Shown here: positions 17,689-26,108 of the stretch, piece after piece
How the letters are laid out: every line of letters begins with the position of its first letter
How positions within the stretch are numbered: the stretch's first letter is position 1
Assembly: GCF_900142445.1 (NCBI RefSeq)
Contig: NZ_FRAV01000005.1
Coordinates: 1 to 64,000 of the forward strand
Source: Chryseobacterium polytrichastri
Lineage (GTDB): Bacteria > Bacteroidota > Bacteroidia > Flavobacteriales > Weeksellaceae
Direction: 5' to 3'
DNA: 64,000 bases
Notes under the pieces: generated by a model
Seen by the model: the letters and a program-made list of their open reading frames with translations, nothing else
What the model was told of the DNA's origin: nothing
Database searches by the model: none
Position numbers and translations under genes: made by a program

Positions 17689-17880
17689 AGAGGCTGTTAA
17701 AATTTTAGTTAATAATTGATGTTTGAAAATTTTAAACCATTAAGGATAATTTTAGTTTTTAAGGAGATTAAGAAAAAATCTACAGATTTCCTTAAGCGTG
17801 TCATCTTAAAGCGAAGCTCAAACTTAATATTCTAAAAACCTTAAGTAATCTTACTATTGAAAATCAAGGATGAATATAAT
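17689..17880. repeat. Second imperfect palindromic intergenic repeat
   Basis: The arms TTAAACCATTAAGGAT and AAAACCTTAAGTAATCTTA, with TTTTTAAGGAGATTAAG inside, form an imperfect palindrome. Similar 'CCATTAAG...CTTAAGTGATC' sequences are scattered in Chryseobacterium genomes as far as I recall. Only one copy is seen here. Confidence 0.4.
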
Positions 17881-17924
17881 AAATTGTTCATAAAAGATGA
17901 AATTATGAAAATCTAAACAGGTTA

Positions 17925-18317
17925 TTAATACTTGAATTTTCTGTTTTCTTTCTTTTCAGACATTTTCTTTTTGGTATCGAGTCTTTTTTCTTTTTTCGCT
18001 CGGGAAAGCTTTGTCGCTATTCTTGCTTTCGGAACAATTAAAGCTTTATTCACAATATCTATAATTTTTTCAATCGCTTTATTTTTGTTCATTAATTGGG
18101 TTCGGCTTTCAGAAACAGTTAAGAATAGAAATCCTTCTAAATTAATTCTGTTTTTTAGTTTTTCCTGAATTAAAGCCTTTTGTCTTTCATTAAAAAATTC
18201 AGATTCCGAAACTTTCCAAAGTACCGTTACAGCAGTTTCAACTTTATTAACGTTCTGTCCTCCTGCCCCACTGCTGCGGGAAGTTTTGAAATTGAGTTCT
18301 TTGGTAAAATCTTTCAT
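17925..18317 (-). CDS. arfB: Alternative ribosome-rescue factor ArfB (peptidyl-tRNA hydrolase)
   Basis: 130 residues. The class-I release-factor catalytic loop GAGGQNVNKVETAV is intact near residue 17 (GGQ hydrolyses peptidyl-tRNA). The basic, Lys-rich C-terminal tail (RAKKEKRLDTKKKMSEKKENRKFKY) is the ArfB element that enters the empty mRNA channel of stalled ribosomes. There is no codon-recognition domain, as expected for ArfB/YaeJ rather than RF1 or RF2. It is followed upstream by menE in the same direction with a 39-bp gap. Confidence 0.95.
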   Translation of the reverse strand: MKDFTKELNFKTSRSSGAGGQNVNKVETAVTVLWKVSESEFFNERQKALIQEKLKNRINLEGFLFLTVSESRTQLMNKNKAIEKIIDIVNKALIVPKARIATKLSRAKKEKRLDTKKKMSEKKENRKFKY

Positions 18318-18356
18318 TTTTAAGATTATTGGATTAAAGAGTAAAGATAAAAGACT

Positions 18357-19379
18357 TTACAATATGTTTTTTAATTCTGTTCTATTCACTTTTCCGTTTG
18401 GTGTTCTTGGAATTGTATTTATAAAAATAATTTCTTTCGGTTTGTGGAATTTTTTATCAAATGAAATACCCGCTATTTTTTCAATGATACCCATCAACTC
18501 TTCTCCTTCAATAACCAAAACCAATTTTTGACCCAAACGTTCATCATTCAGCCCTAAAAATACGACTTCATTCGGAATTTCTTTTTTAACCAAGGCTTCC
18601 AATTCTTCAGGGAAAATTTTTGCACCTCCGGAATTAATTACATTATCTATTCGCCCTAAAAATCTAAACTTATTCTCATCTTTAATCTCAACTAAGTCAT
18701 TAGTTTTCAACACCTCAGCATTTACATTAGGCGCCCATATCCTCAAACATCCTCTTTCATCTTTCGTAACAGAAACATTTTCAAAAGCTCTAAAGTACTC
18801 TTCCGCTTGTGGCACCAATTGTTTTAGGGCAATATGAGACAGTGTTTCCGACATTCCATACGTTTCAAATATTTGATTTTCAGAGTTTGAAAGTTTCAGA
18901 ATTTCAGAAATTTTGTCTTTCAGATTTTCAGAGACTGAAGCCCCACCAATGATTAGATTTTTAATTAAATGAAGCTTGCCCAATGAATTTTCAACCTGTA
19001 AAGGAGTCATGGCGCAGAAAGCTATTTCTTCTTCTAAATTTTCAAGTGGTTTTAAAGATGGGTCAGCGATGATCAACTTCATTTTACGTTCAAAAGATCT
19101 CACCATCATCATTTTTCCTGAAATATATTCTACAGGAAGGCATAGCAATGCCGTATCCCCTTTTTTTAAATCTAAAAAGTTACAAGTCATCACTGCAGAA
19201 TTAATCATCTTTTTCTTTTCAATATCAAAAAGCTTCGGAACCCCTGTAGAACCTGAAGTCTGAACTTTTACTGTTTCAGAATCCGACAACCACTCTTCTA
19301 AAAAAAAAAACACTTTTTTTTCAAATTCAGTCTCCGAATGTAAATTATTAATTATGAGATTATTGAAGTCTACCACCAT
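18357..19379 (-). CDS. menE: O-succinylbenzoate-CoA ligase-like AMP-binding enzyme (MenE)
   Basis: 340 residues, at the short end for the ANL superfamily, as is usual for Bacteroidota MenE. Motifs in order are the phosphate loop TSGSTGVPK, A5-like ETYGMSE, FLGRIDNVINSGGAKI (hinge and adenylation motif) and the catalytic-lysine region IPRTPNGKVNR near the C-terminus. MenE activates o-succinylbenzoate in menaquinone synthesis. Other men genes are not in view, so related acyl-CoA ligase functions cannot be fully excluded. It is divergent from the first tRNA-Gln. Confidence 0.85.
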   Translation of the reverse strand: MVVDFNNLIINNLHSETEFEKKVFFFLEEWLSDSETVKVQTSGSTGVPKLFDIEKKKMINSAVMTCNFLDLKKGDTALLCLPVEYISGKMMMVRSFERKMKLIIADPSLKPLENLEEEIAFCAMTPLQVENSLGKLHLIKNLIIGGASVSENLKDKISEILKLSNSENQIFETYGMSETLSHIALKQLVPQAEEYFRAFENVSVTKDERGCLRIWAPNVNAEVLKTNDLVEIKDENKFRFLGRIDNVINSGGAKIFPEELEALVKKEIPNEVVFLGLNDERLGQKLVLVIEGEELMGIIEKIAGISFDKKFHKPKEIIFINTIPRTPNGKVNRTELKNIL

Positions 19380-19430
19380 GTTTACCGCCTTAAAAAGTTA
19401 TGTAAATTTAAAAAAAAGTTTAAAAAGTTC

Positions 19431-19460
19431 TTGCAAATAATGAAAAAAGCTGTAAATTTG
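19431..19460 (+). promoter_or_regulatory. Promoter of tRNA-Gln copy A
   Basis: -33 TTG (19431-19433) and -7 TAAATTTG (19453-19460) are separated by 19 bp, matching the Bacteroidota promoter consensus. The -7 region and everything to the tRNA are repeated almost exactly at copy B. Confidence 0.8.
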
Positions 19461-19477
19461 CATCACCAAAATATGAC

Positions 19478-19548
19478 AGACCCATAGTGTAACGGTAGCA
19501 CTCCGGTTTTTGGTACCGTCAGTTGGGGTTCGAATCCCTGTGGGTCTA
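19478..19548 (+). tRNA. tRNA-Gln (anticodon TTG), copy A
   Basis: 71 nt. The acceptor AGACCCA pairs with TGGGTCT, with discriminator A. The anticodon loop TTTTGGT lies between GGT and ACC stem halves, giving anticodon TTG. The D arm GTGTAACGGTAGCAC and T loop TTCGAAT are present. CCA is not encoded. The gene is identical over its whole length to the copy at 24558-24628. Confidence 0.95.
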
Positions 19549-19553
19549 CATAT

Positions 19554-19587
19554 AAGGAGAAATGATTATTATCGTTTCTCCTTTTTT
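19554..19587 (+). terminator. Terminator after tRNA-Gln copy A
   Basis: AAGGAGAAA (19554-19562) pairs with TTTCTCCTT (19575-19583) and is followed by TTTTTATT. Confidence 0.8.
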
Positions 19588-19789
19588 ATTTTTAGGACAA
19601 CTCATTGTTATTCTGAAAAATCTTCAAAAAATTCGGATCAATTTCAATAAAAATGTTGCTTGGATTGTATGTTTTATTTCAATGGGTTCAATATCTCATT
19701 TGCATTTGGGGCAACTCTCAAAATCAAGCTCCCATCATTGGTTCAGTTATTCCAAGTTTTGTCATTCACATACCTTATGATATTAGATT

Positions 19790-19852
19790 ACACAGCGTCT
19801 GACGCTTGGTGATGTGGCGGATTAAGGAAGCTTAAACCCGCCATATTACCAA
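19790..19852. repeat. Palindromic cassette-boundary-like sequence, left
   Basis: A 15-bp stem, 19806-19820 with 19838-19852, is complete as RNA if two G-U pairs are allowed. Its loop is built around AAGCTT. Just before it, ACACAGCGTCTGACGCTT (19790-19807) resembles ACACAACGTTTCGGAGCTT at 21526-21544, on the other side of the two minus-strand genes between them. The pattern is like an attC-type or other cassette boundary. Confidence 0.4.
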
Positions 19853-19872
19853 ACGGAGATTGTGGGCCATTT

Positions 19873-20580
19873 TTATTTATTCATCTCTTTTTCAATTGCT
19901 TTAATCAATTCAATTGCTTCGGGTTTTGTATTTTCGTCATAAACCCTTATGTTATTCTTACCTAGTCTAACAAGAAATTCGACTGTCTTCTTAAATTTTG
20001 GGTCTGAATATAATTTTTCTTCTGGTTTATCTGCATTTTCTATCATTTTATCAAAACTCTTAAACAGAAAATCATTGTACATTTTATCAACTTCACTAAC
20101 TGCCGGTACAAATATTTGGTAATAATTTAAGATTCTCTGTTTTAATTTTTCGTCTTCAATGTAGCCAATTTTACCACTTGACTTAAAACCTTCATAATTA
20201 CCAATATTCATTTTTGGTCCATGTGAATAAATTGGGAAATCAACTTTCTTTTTAGACTTATAAATACTGTCAAGTTGGGAAGCGGTTAATGCTAAAATTT
20301 TCTCATACCCTATGTTTGAATCTTGGTATGCTTTCTTTTCAATATCGATATTTTTAATATCATTCTTTAAATCATTCTTTAAATTTCCCAGAAACACAGA
20401 TGCTTCTTCTTGTTGATGTTTGTGTTCACTCCAACTGTGTAACCAAATTGAAAGTGTTACAGCAAATACAATAATGAAAATTTCAGTAAGTACTTCTTTT
20501 ACTTTTTCTTTAAATGAATGTTCTTTATTGTTCATAGAAGATTGTATTTTTTTTGAGTGTTTTATGATTTCGTCTTGCAT
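19873..20580 (-). CDS. DUF6090-family membrane protein
   Basis: 235 residues. One TM helix near residues 32-48 (EIFIIVFAVTLSIWLHSW) is preceded by a basic cytoplasmic tail and followed by a helical extracytoplasmic region (ASVFLGNLKNDLKNDIKNIDIEKKAY...). This is the layout of the DUF6090 family, which usually reads 'E.liVflGVtisfwl..W.e.rk.r..e..yL..l..DL..D'. The function is unknown. It lies 36 bp downstream of the DUF5694 gene on the same strand, and both sit in an accessory segment between two tRNA-Gln copies. Confidence 0.75.
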   Translation of the reverse strand: MQDEIIKHSKKIQSSMNNKEHSFKEKVKEVLTEIFIIVFAVTLSIWLHSWSEHKHQQEEASVFLGNLKNDLKNDIKNIDIEKKAYQDSNIGYEKILALTASQLDSIYKSKKKVDFPIYSHGPKMNIGNYEGFKSSGKIGYIEDEKLKQRILNYYQIFVPAVSEVDKMYNDFLFKSFDKMIENADKPEEKLYSDPKFKKTVEFLVRLGKNNIRVYDENTKPEAIELIKAIEKEMNK

Positions 20581-20601
20581 AGTTTTGTAATTTTAGCTCT
20601 A

Positions 20602-20615
20602 GCTGTTAGTGGCAG
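20602..20615. repeat. Short motif between the two accessory genes
   Basis: GCTGTTAGTGGCAG resembles the CTGCTGTTAACAG block at 21647-21659. Similar words border small gene cassettes in some Bacteroidota as I recall. It is a weak signal on its own. Confidence 0.25.
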
Positions 20616-20616
20616 T

Positions 20617-21435
20617 TTATTTTAGTACGCTATTTACTTCAACGACTTCAAAGTCGTCATTATTTTGTAGCAGGTGTTTTAATATAGGAATATGTCCTTG
20701 TCCAAATATCAGGATAACGTATTTGTCTTTTGTATCTATTTGCGTTATTACATTAGAGTAAATCGCTAAATTTCTCAAATACCAATCAGCAACTGATTCC
20801 GCACCAATATAATTCTCTCCGGCACCAATTTTTGCATAATATTTTAAGTACAATGATAAATTTTTCTGCAAAAGTTCTTTTGTGTTGATATACTTTAGTA
20901 TTCCTGTAATTGAATTTCGTTTTGTTACATTATCTATTTCAAGCATAAATTTATTCGCGGTAGTACTTAATTCATTTAATATATATAGCTGATTTTTTTC
21001 TTTAGCAGTTACAGAAACTAAACTATCATGCTTCATTCCATAAAATTCATCTACACAATTGATATGTTTTAAATTTAATTTTTTAGCTAATCTAAAACCA
21101 ATTTGCTCTCTTTCAGAAACTGTTAATGTATACTTGTTTTGGGAATATGCGTTATATAAACTATCAATTTGCTTTTGTTGATTAAATGGTTTTTCTATCA
21201 TCACTTTATCAGCATTTGTTTGTTTTAAAATCCCAATCAAATCTTCCAGTTCCCTCTGTCTTTTCGGAGCTAAAAAATCGTCAGTCTTTAATTCATACGC
21301 ATCTAAATGAGGAGTTTCGAAGTGAATAGTCCCGATTAATAAGATTTTAGTTTTATGTTTAGATTCTTGTCCAAAAGCTGTTGTTATTGATAAAAGTGTA
21401 ATTAAAAAAATAGAAATTGTTTTAATAAAAGTCAT
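20617..21435 (-). CDS. DUF5694 secreted protein (TraB/ChaN-like fold)
   Basis: 272 residues. A signal peptide (MTFIKTISIFLITLLSITTAFGQ) is followed by ILLIGTIHFETPH, the GTxHxE-type motif of the TraB/PrgY/ChaN/TIKI superfamily. VMIEKPF and GQGHIPILKHLL toward the C-terminus supply the other conserved Glu and His positions. Families of this fold bind haem or act as metallopeptidases; DUF5694 members are uncharacterised. It heads a two-gene minus-strand unit with the DUF6090 gene. The DUF name is assigned by pattern and is fairly confident. Confidence 0.8.
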   Translation of the reverse strand: MTFIKTISIFLITLLSITTAFGQESKHKTKILLIGTIHFETPHLDAYELKTDDFLAPKRQRELEDLIGILKQTNADKVMIEKPFNQQKQIDSLYNAYSQNKYTLTVSEREQIGFRLAKKLNLKHINCVDEFYGMKHDSLVSVTAKEKNQLYILNELSTTANKFMLEIDNVTKRNSITGILKYINTKELLQKNLSLYLKYYAKIGAGENYIGAESVADWYLRNLAIYSNVITQIDTKDKYVILIFGQGHIPILKHLLQNNDDFEVVEVNSVLK

Positions 21436-22256
21436 TGTTTTAGATTGTTTATTAGTTTTTATCGTTGTCGTTCTCCCAAATTACCGCTAGATATTGATTA
21501 ATTATTTCTGTCGTTTGGTAGTGATACACAACGTTTCGGAGCTTCACACAGTTACAAACTTCGAACGTTTATATTTTCGGCTAAAGATAAAACTTATTGC
21601 GAAACGTAAAGATGAATTTTTCACAAAATTCGCAAATGCATGGAACTGCTGTTAACAGAAGGTTTTTATTAATTTGAAATTATGCTTTATGATCAGAATT
21701 TTTAATCAGTTTTACATTAGATCCAGCTTGCTTTATCATTAAATCGGTTAATTAAAAATAAACAGAATATTAATCCATTTTAACCATTCAAATTAAGTTC
21801 AGTGAAACTTAGCATTAAAAGAATCATTTTTTGAAATTATTTGAAGCTGCGCAAGTTTATAAAATACACCAAATATTCATCAATTTAATTTAAAAACACT
21901 CTAATAAAAATTCATATTTAGTTCAATTCCAAACACTTACTGTCCTCACTTTCACTTCTGTTTTAATAGAAGGATCATTGAAGTGACAGTTCCAATTACT
22001 ATCTCAGAGTATAACATTACTTTCAAAACCTAAGTATTTTTCTAAAATAAATTAGAGGGAATATTTAATGTAACGTTACAACAATACAGCATACTAATAC
22101 TTCGTGTATAATATAGTATATCATTTTCATGATTAAAAGGAATAATGTTAATTTATCTGATTAATCAAAAATTGTAACAACATTAATTAAACTTTAAGAA
22201 ATCATCCAATTTTTTTAATAAACGGATGTACCTAGTCATCTAATTTTTTTTTCAAA
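21436..22256. other. Long gene-free stretch before the VirK-like gene
   Basis: Contains the right boundary-like motif ACACAACGTTTCGGAGCTT (21526-21544) and CTGCTGTTAACAG (21647-21659). Very AT-rich DNA follows, with no coding signal. The 22067-22260 part is presumably the promoter region of the next gene. Confidence 0.4.
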
Positions 22257-23168
22257 ATGTTTAAGAGTAGTATCAAAGCATGGAATTATGCAAAAGTAGC
22301 CTTTAGTACTGAAAAGCCTAAGTATATGCGCAAACAACAGTACAAAAGCTTTGCGTTATCATTATTAAATCGTAAAGTTTGTACGGATTGGTTTAAAACT
22401 TTAGAAGACAATAGGTATAGAGAAATTCTTTCACAGAGACCTAGACTTTTTTTAAAACCCTTTAAAGCTTATCTTTCGACTCAATATACCATCAATAAAA
22501 AAATAAAAATCATTTGTGATACTTATGATTTCATATATACTAATAATATAAAAAAAGTAATAAGTTCTGAAAGTAGTACTATTTGTGAATTTACATTGAA
22601 AAACAATTTACCTGGAAAGTTAAAAATAGGTTATGATGATCGCTACAGAAAAGAGGGCGAATTGGTTTTATCTTTAGTAATTGACCACCTTCACGGTAAT
22701 ATTGCCTCTATTGCATTTTCTTTCGAAAGAAATGAAAATAATGAATGGATATGTAAAATTGGCTGTTTGCAAGGCAGACCAATTTCTCATGGAGTATATG
22801 TTACAAAAGAAGCTCAAAAACTAATGAACGGAATAAGACCCAAGGCATTCTTGATTGAAATTTTACAAGAGTTTTGTGAAATCTTTGATATAAAACAAAT
22901 TCATGCTATTAGTGGAAAATATCAGGCTCAAAATAACAAACATTTTATTCATATCCCTTTTTTACATAGTATCCAATTTTCATATGATGATTTCTGGACA
23001 GAAATTGGGGGTAAAGATTTAGGAAAAAACTGGTATTTATTACCATCAAAAACCAACAGGAAAAATATTAGCGAGATAAAATCTGAAAAAAGAGGATCCT
23101 ATAGAAAAAGATATGAGCTCATTGATTCAATAAAAACAAATCTATCTAATTACTTAAAAAACAACTAA
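22257..23168 (+). CDS. VirK/YbjX family protein (DUF535)
   Basis: 303 residues. It matches the DUF535 family (VirK of Shigella/Salmonella, YbjX). Conserved blocks are LKIGYDDRYRKEGELVLSL, IASIAFSF, CLQGRPISHG, a GIRPKAFLIEILQEFCE helix and ISGKYQAQNN toward the C-terminus. Enterobacterial members affect resistance to antimicrobial peptides and envelope functions; their biochemistry is unclear. It is cytosolic, with no signal peptide. The GT87-like gene follows 47 bp downstream on the same strand. It lies in an AT-rich segment between tRNA-Gln copies, suggesting transfer. Confidence 0.85.
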   Translation: MFKSSIKAWNYAKVAFSTEKPKYMRKQQYKSFALSLLNRKVCTDWFKTLEDNRYREILSQRPRLFLKPFKAYLSTQYTINKKIKIICDTYDFIYTNNIKKVISSESSTICEFTLKNNLPGKLKIGYDDRYRKEGELVLSLVIDHLHGNIASIAFSFERNENNEWICKIGCLQGRPISHGVYVTKEAQKLMNGIRPKAFLIEILQEFCEIFDIKQIHAISGKYQAQNNKHFIHIPFLHSIQFSYDDFWTEIGGKDLGKNWYLLPSKTNRKNISEIKSEKRGSYRKRYELIDSIKTNLSNYLKNN

Positions 23169-23215
23169 AGTATATACAAGTCATACACAAGAGGCTCAAT
23201 TCATACTATCATTTT

Positions 23216-24400
23216 ATGGAAAAGTTTAAATCTAATTTTCTTCGTTTCATTAGCAATTACAAAATTATATTTGCGATTTACATTATTGTGTCCGCAATAA
23301 CTGCCTTAAATAATTATAGAACAGGAGAGAAATCTTATAATAATTATTTGCTATTCAAATATGTTTTTGTGCATACTCTAGAACAAAAAAATATTTTTTT
23401 GCAATATTCTGATTTGTTTTTCGACAGTAATCATTATGGTGTTTTTTTTAGCGCATTAATTGCTCCATTTGCAATAATGCCAGATTGGTTAGGAATGACT
23501 GCTTGGAATATAGCCAATACTGTTGTTTTCCTTTTTGCAATCTATAAAACTCCTTTTTCTGATCAAAAGAAAGCTTTTTTTGCTTGGCTTTGTTTACAAG
23601 AATTTATTACAGCTTCCCTGTATTACCAATTTAATATAGCTTTGACAGGACTTTTGTTATTATCTGCAATTTATATTTATGAGAAGAAAGAGGTCAAATC
23701 TGTGTCTGCTATCTTAATAGGAACTTTCGTGAAAATCTATGGAATTGTAGGGCTAACACAATTCTTTTTTGTTAAAAACAAAGTTAAATTTATTCTTTCA
23801 GGACTTATCATTGCTGTCGCTTTTTTTGTTCTCCCAATGACGTACTCTAATCCCCAATATGTAATTCAAAGTTATACAGACTGGTTTCATTCAATTGTTG
23901 AAAAAAACAATGAGAATCAGGTCTTAGGAAATATGCAGGACATCTCATTAATGGGTTTTTTTAGAAGAATATTAGGAGACGCCTCAATTTCCAACCTCGT
24001 ATTTTTATCAATTGGTCTGCCTTTATTTTTGGCGCCTTACTGCAGAGTTAAACAGTATAAAAACTATGCTTTTCAGCTAATGACCCTGGCTTCAACATTA
24101 TTATTTTTAGTGTTGTTTAGTTCAAGCTCAGAATCACCAACTTACATTATTGCTGTTACGGGTGTGGTTATTTGGTTCTTGATCCAAAAAGAAAAGACTC
24201 CTTTTGTAATTGGACTATTAATTTTCGTAATAATTTTCACCTGTTTTTCAACTTCAGATCTATTTCCGAGATACATCAAGCATAATTATATTAAAAAATA
24301 TTCTATAAAAGCAGTACCATGTATTATCGTTTGGCTAAGAATTATTTACGAACTTTTAACTAGAGACTTTAAAAAAGATTACATTCTAATTAATAAATAG
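23216..24400 (+). CDS. GT87-like (DUF2029) membrane glycosyltransferase
   Basis: 394 residues with about ten TM helices, starting near residue 16. The layout fits the GT-C glycosyltransferases of family GT87 (DUF2029), which use polyprenyl-linked mannose in other bacteria. Near residue 60 comes YSDLFFDSNHYGVFFSALIAPFA, matching the extracytoplasmic 'D...Y.Y.P..al...P' loop of this family. An FVKIYGIVGL helix is found in the middle. It is predicted to work in the plasma membrane on an unknown acceptor, with VirK-like DUF535 as its upstream partner. Confidence 0.75.
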   Translation: MEKFKSNFLRFISNYKIIFAIYIIVSAITALNNYRTGEKSYNNYLLFKYVFVHTLEQKNIFLQYSDLFFDSNHYGVFFSALIAPFAIMPDWLGMTAWNIANTVVFLFAIYKTPFSDQKKAFFAWLCLQEFITASLYYQFNIALTGLLLLSAIYIYEKKEVKSVSAILIGTFVKIYGIVGLTQFFFVKNKVKFILSGLIIAVAFFVLPMTYSNPQYVIQSYTDWFHSIVEKNNENQVLGNMQDISLMGFFRRILGDASISNLVFLSIGLPLFLAPYCRVKQYKNYAFQLMTLASTLLFLVLFSSSSESPTYIIAVTGVVIWFLIQKEKTPFVIGLLIFVIIFTCFSTSDLFPRYIKHNYIKKYSIKAVPCIIVWLRIIYELLTRDFKKDYILINK

Positions 24401-24510
24401 ATCCTTTTTAACGGTATTTTTTTAGCTATACACCCCATTATTTTAATACTCTTAAAAACAAATACTTATCATTTTATTTAAAATAATATTGCATTTTTTC
24501 ATCAAATCTC

Positions 24511-24540
24511 TTGTAGATAAAGAAAAAAGCTGTAAATTTG
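24511..24540 (+). promoter_or_regulatory. Promoter of tRNA-Gln copy B
   Basis: -33 TTG (24511-24513) and -7 TAAATTTG (24533-24540) are separated by 19 bp, exactly as for copy A. Confidence 0.8.
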
Positions 24541-24557
24541 CATCACCAAAATAAAAC

Positions 24558-24628
24558 AGACCCATAGTGTAACGGTAGCACTCCGGTTTTTGGTACCGTC
24601 AGTTGGGGTTCGAATCCCTGTGGGTCTA
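24558..24628 (+). tRNA. tRNA-Gln (anticodon TTG), copy B and attL of the island
   Basis: Identical in sequence to copy A, with anticodon loop TTTTGGT. The upstream 34 bp are also nearly identical to those of copy A, including the promoter. Its last 14 bp, CCTGTGGGTCTACA (24617-24630, including the two bases beyond the tRNA), recur at the other end of the island. Confidence 0.95.
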
Positions 24629-24630
24629 CA
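24617..24630 (+). repeat. attL core, 14-bp direct repeat
   Basis: CCTGTGGGTCTACA is the 3' end of tRNA-Gln copy B. The same 14 bp occur at 46747-46760 beside the integrase gene and at 19537-19550 in tRNA copy A. Confidence 0.85.
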
Positions 24631-24637
24631 TTAAAAT

Positions 24638-24674
24638 AAAAGCAATCAACTGATTATCAGAAGATTGCTTTTTA
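24638..24674 (+). terminator. Terminator just inside the left end of the island
   Basis: AAAGCAATC (24639-24647) pairs with GATTGCTTT (24663-24671) across a 15-nt loop and is followed by a T run. It would stop tRNA-Gln copy B transcription entering the island. Confidence 0.65.
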
Positions 24675-24697
24675 ATTTCAAACCTTTTCATTAGATT

Positions 24698-24718
24698 GGT
24701 CAAGGTTAAGGTCAAGGT
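24698..24718 (+). repeat. Left arm-site pair GGTCAAGGT x2
   Basis: GGTCAAGGT at 24698-24706 and 24710-24718, period 12 bp, 68 bp inside attL. The same pair with the same period occurs near attR. They are probably integrase arm-binding sites. Confidence 0.6.
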
Positions 24719-24754
24719 CAATGTAGAAAACGTTCGTTATAACATTTTATGAAC

Positions 24755-25285
24755 CTATCCTCTAAAATAATATCCTCCACTTGAATAATAATCAAACATT
24801 AAGTTCCTTGCTGTAGTTTCCCAATCAATATAAACGTAATTTGGTAAACTCTCAGGAATACTTTCTTCTAACATATATTGAGCAAATATCTCATCATCTG
24901 AATACTCCCCAATATAATTATTTATTACGCCATCATAGAGACTGTTAAAGTCCATTTTTCCGATACAATCAATATAAGCTTCAAAAACCTTGAGATCATG
25001 TCCTGAATCATTGATTTGTTCAATTATTTCATATATGTCTTTAGATAGATGGCACTCACTAATTAATCCAAGTTTTTCAAATAGTTCACAGTGTTCGTAA
25101 TCTTGAAACATAAATTCAGGGTCGGATTCATTATTGTGTAGTTCATACATTGCAGTAAGTAGTTCATCATAATCAGAATAATCTGATAAGTTCAGCCATT
25201 CACCATAAAGGCTTCCGTTGTTGTACTTTCTGTACGTGCCACAATAGATACTAGCAGTATAAAGACAATTTTGTAACTTTGTCAT
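24755..25285 (-). CDS. ardA: ArdA antirestriction protein
   Basis: 176 residues, very acidic, as usual for ArdA DNA mimics (about 165-175 residues). The N-terminus (LYTASIYCGTYRKYNNGSLYGEWLNL) and C-terminus (YVYIDWETTARNLMFDYYSSGGYYF) match the family, whose elongated acidic dimer imitates B-DNA and blocks type I restriction enzymes. It is the first gene inside the left end of the island, an appropriate place for an early-expressed anti-restriction function on entry. It is monocistronic. Confidence 0.9.
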   Translation of the reverse strand: MTKLQNCLYTASIYCGTYRKYNNGSLYGEWLNLSDYSDYDELLTAMYELHNNESDPEFMFQDYEHCELFEKLGLISECHLSKDIYEIIEQINDSGHDLKVFEAYIDCIGKMDFNSLYDGVINNYIGEYSDDEIFAQYMLEESIPESLPNYVYIDWETTARNLMFDYYSSGGYYFRG

Positions 25286-26108
25286 GTTGATAAGTTTTAG
25301 TAAGATTAAAATTTATTGATTAGCCTAGTTGTACGTCAATACTTCTAGGCATTTTTTTATATATTATTATGAGAATCTATAGAAAAAAAGAACATGAAAC
25401 TATTCTTTGACATATTAATAAAGTCAATATCCATGCCAATTGATAGAGATTTTAACTTTAAAATTAAATTTTTTAAAATATTTTTTAAACACAAACCGCC
25501 GCAAATAAAAACTGTCAAAAAAATATCAATAAAACATATCGTTTGAAGAGTATAGCCAGTAGAAAATGTAAGTGGAAAATAAAAACAGATCCACAAAAAC
25601 CAAATAAAATAAAATCTACTTTTGAGAAAAGGTTGACAATTCATGGGGGCTAAGGAACAAACCACTCTTACTGGGCACACCTTTACAATCAGTGGGGAGT
25701 ATCAGACCACTCAAGATATTTTTTTGGTGTAGAATTGTCGTAAAGTCTTCTATAAAGGATTTTGAATTTTTGAGACAGAGTTGGTGGGGGTACTTTTGTG
25801 GGTGTGGGTTAACCGTTGTCTTTTTTCACCCAAATAATAATGTAATATAGTTTTTTGACAGTAGTAACTCCACTATCCAGGACTAGACATTTACAAAAAA
25901 TCTAGAAAAGCAAACATAATAATCATATCCTATAATATTTTTCTTATATAATATTGTAGCTGATAAGAAATACTAGAGTTATTTTTGTTGAAGGGGTGAT
26001 GAGTTCAATTATTAATAGTGTATAAAATATATTTACATTCTAACAATCTCAATGTTAAAAAATTTAAAAGTATAATATTTATATTTGTTAATTATAAAAA
26101 AAACAATA
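25286..26108. other. Gene-free stretch before the TIR-TPR gene, with an IS-end remnant
   Basis: No convincing gene. A 12-bp CAGGACTAGACA at 25878-25889 equals the IS end at 164-175, in the same orientation. GACAGAGTTGGTGGGGG lies near 25772. A -7-like TATATTTG lies at 26080-26087, ahead of the TIR-TPR gene start. A 107-codon ORF on the minus strand at 25357-25680 has no family features and looks spurious. Confidence 0.5.

Noticed and set aside
19562-19780. 72-codon ORF between tRNA-Gln copy A and the palindrome
   Set aside because: Starts inside the tRNA terminator and shows no domain, signal or conserved pattern.
19551-24557. Treating the 5-kb segment between tRNA copies as a second complete mobile element
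   Set aside because: No integrase, no GGTCAAGGT arm sites and no further att copy were found; only the repeated tRNA supports it, so it stays a finding.
25357-25680. 107-codon ORF on the minus strand
   Set aside because: Hydrophobic but irregular, no usable start context and no family pattern, in an otherwise gene-free AT-rich stretch.
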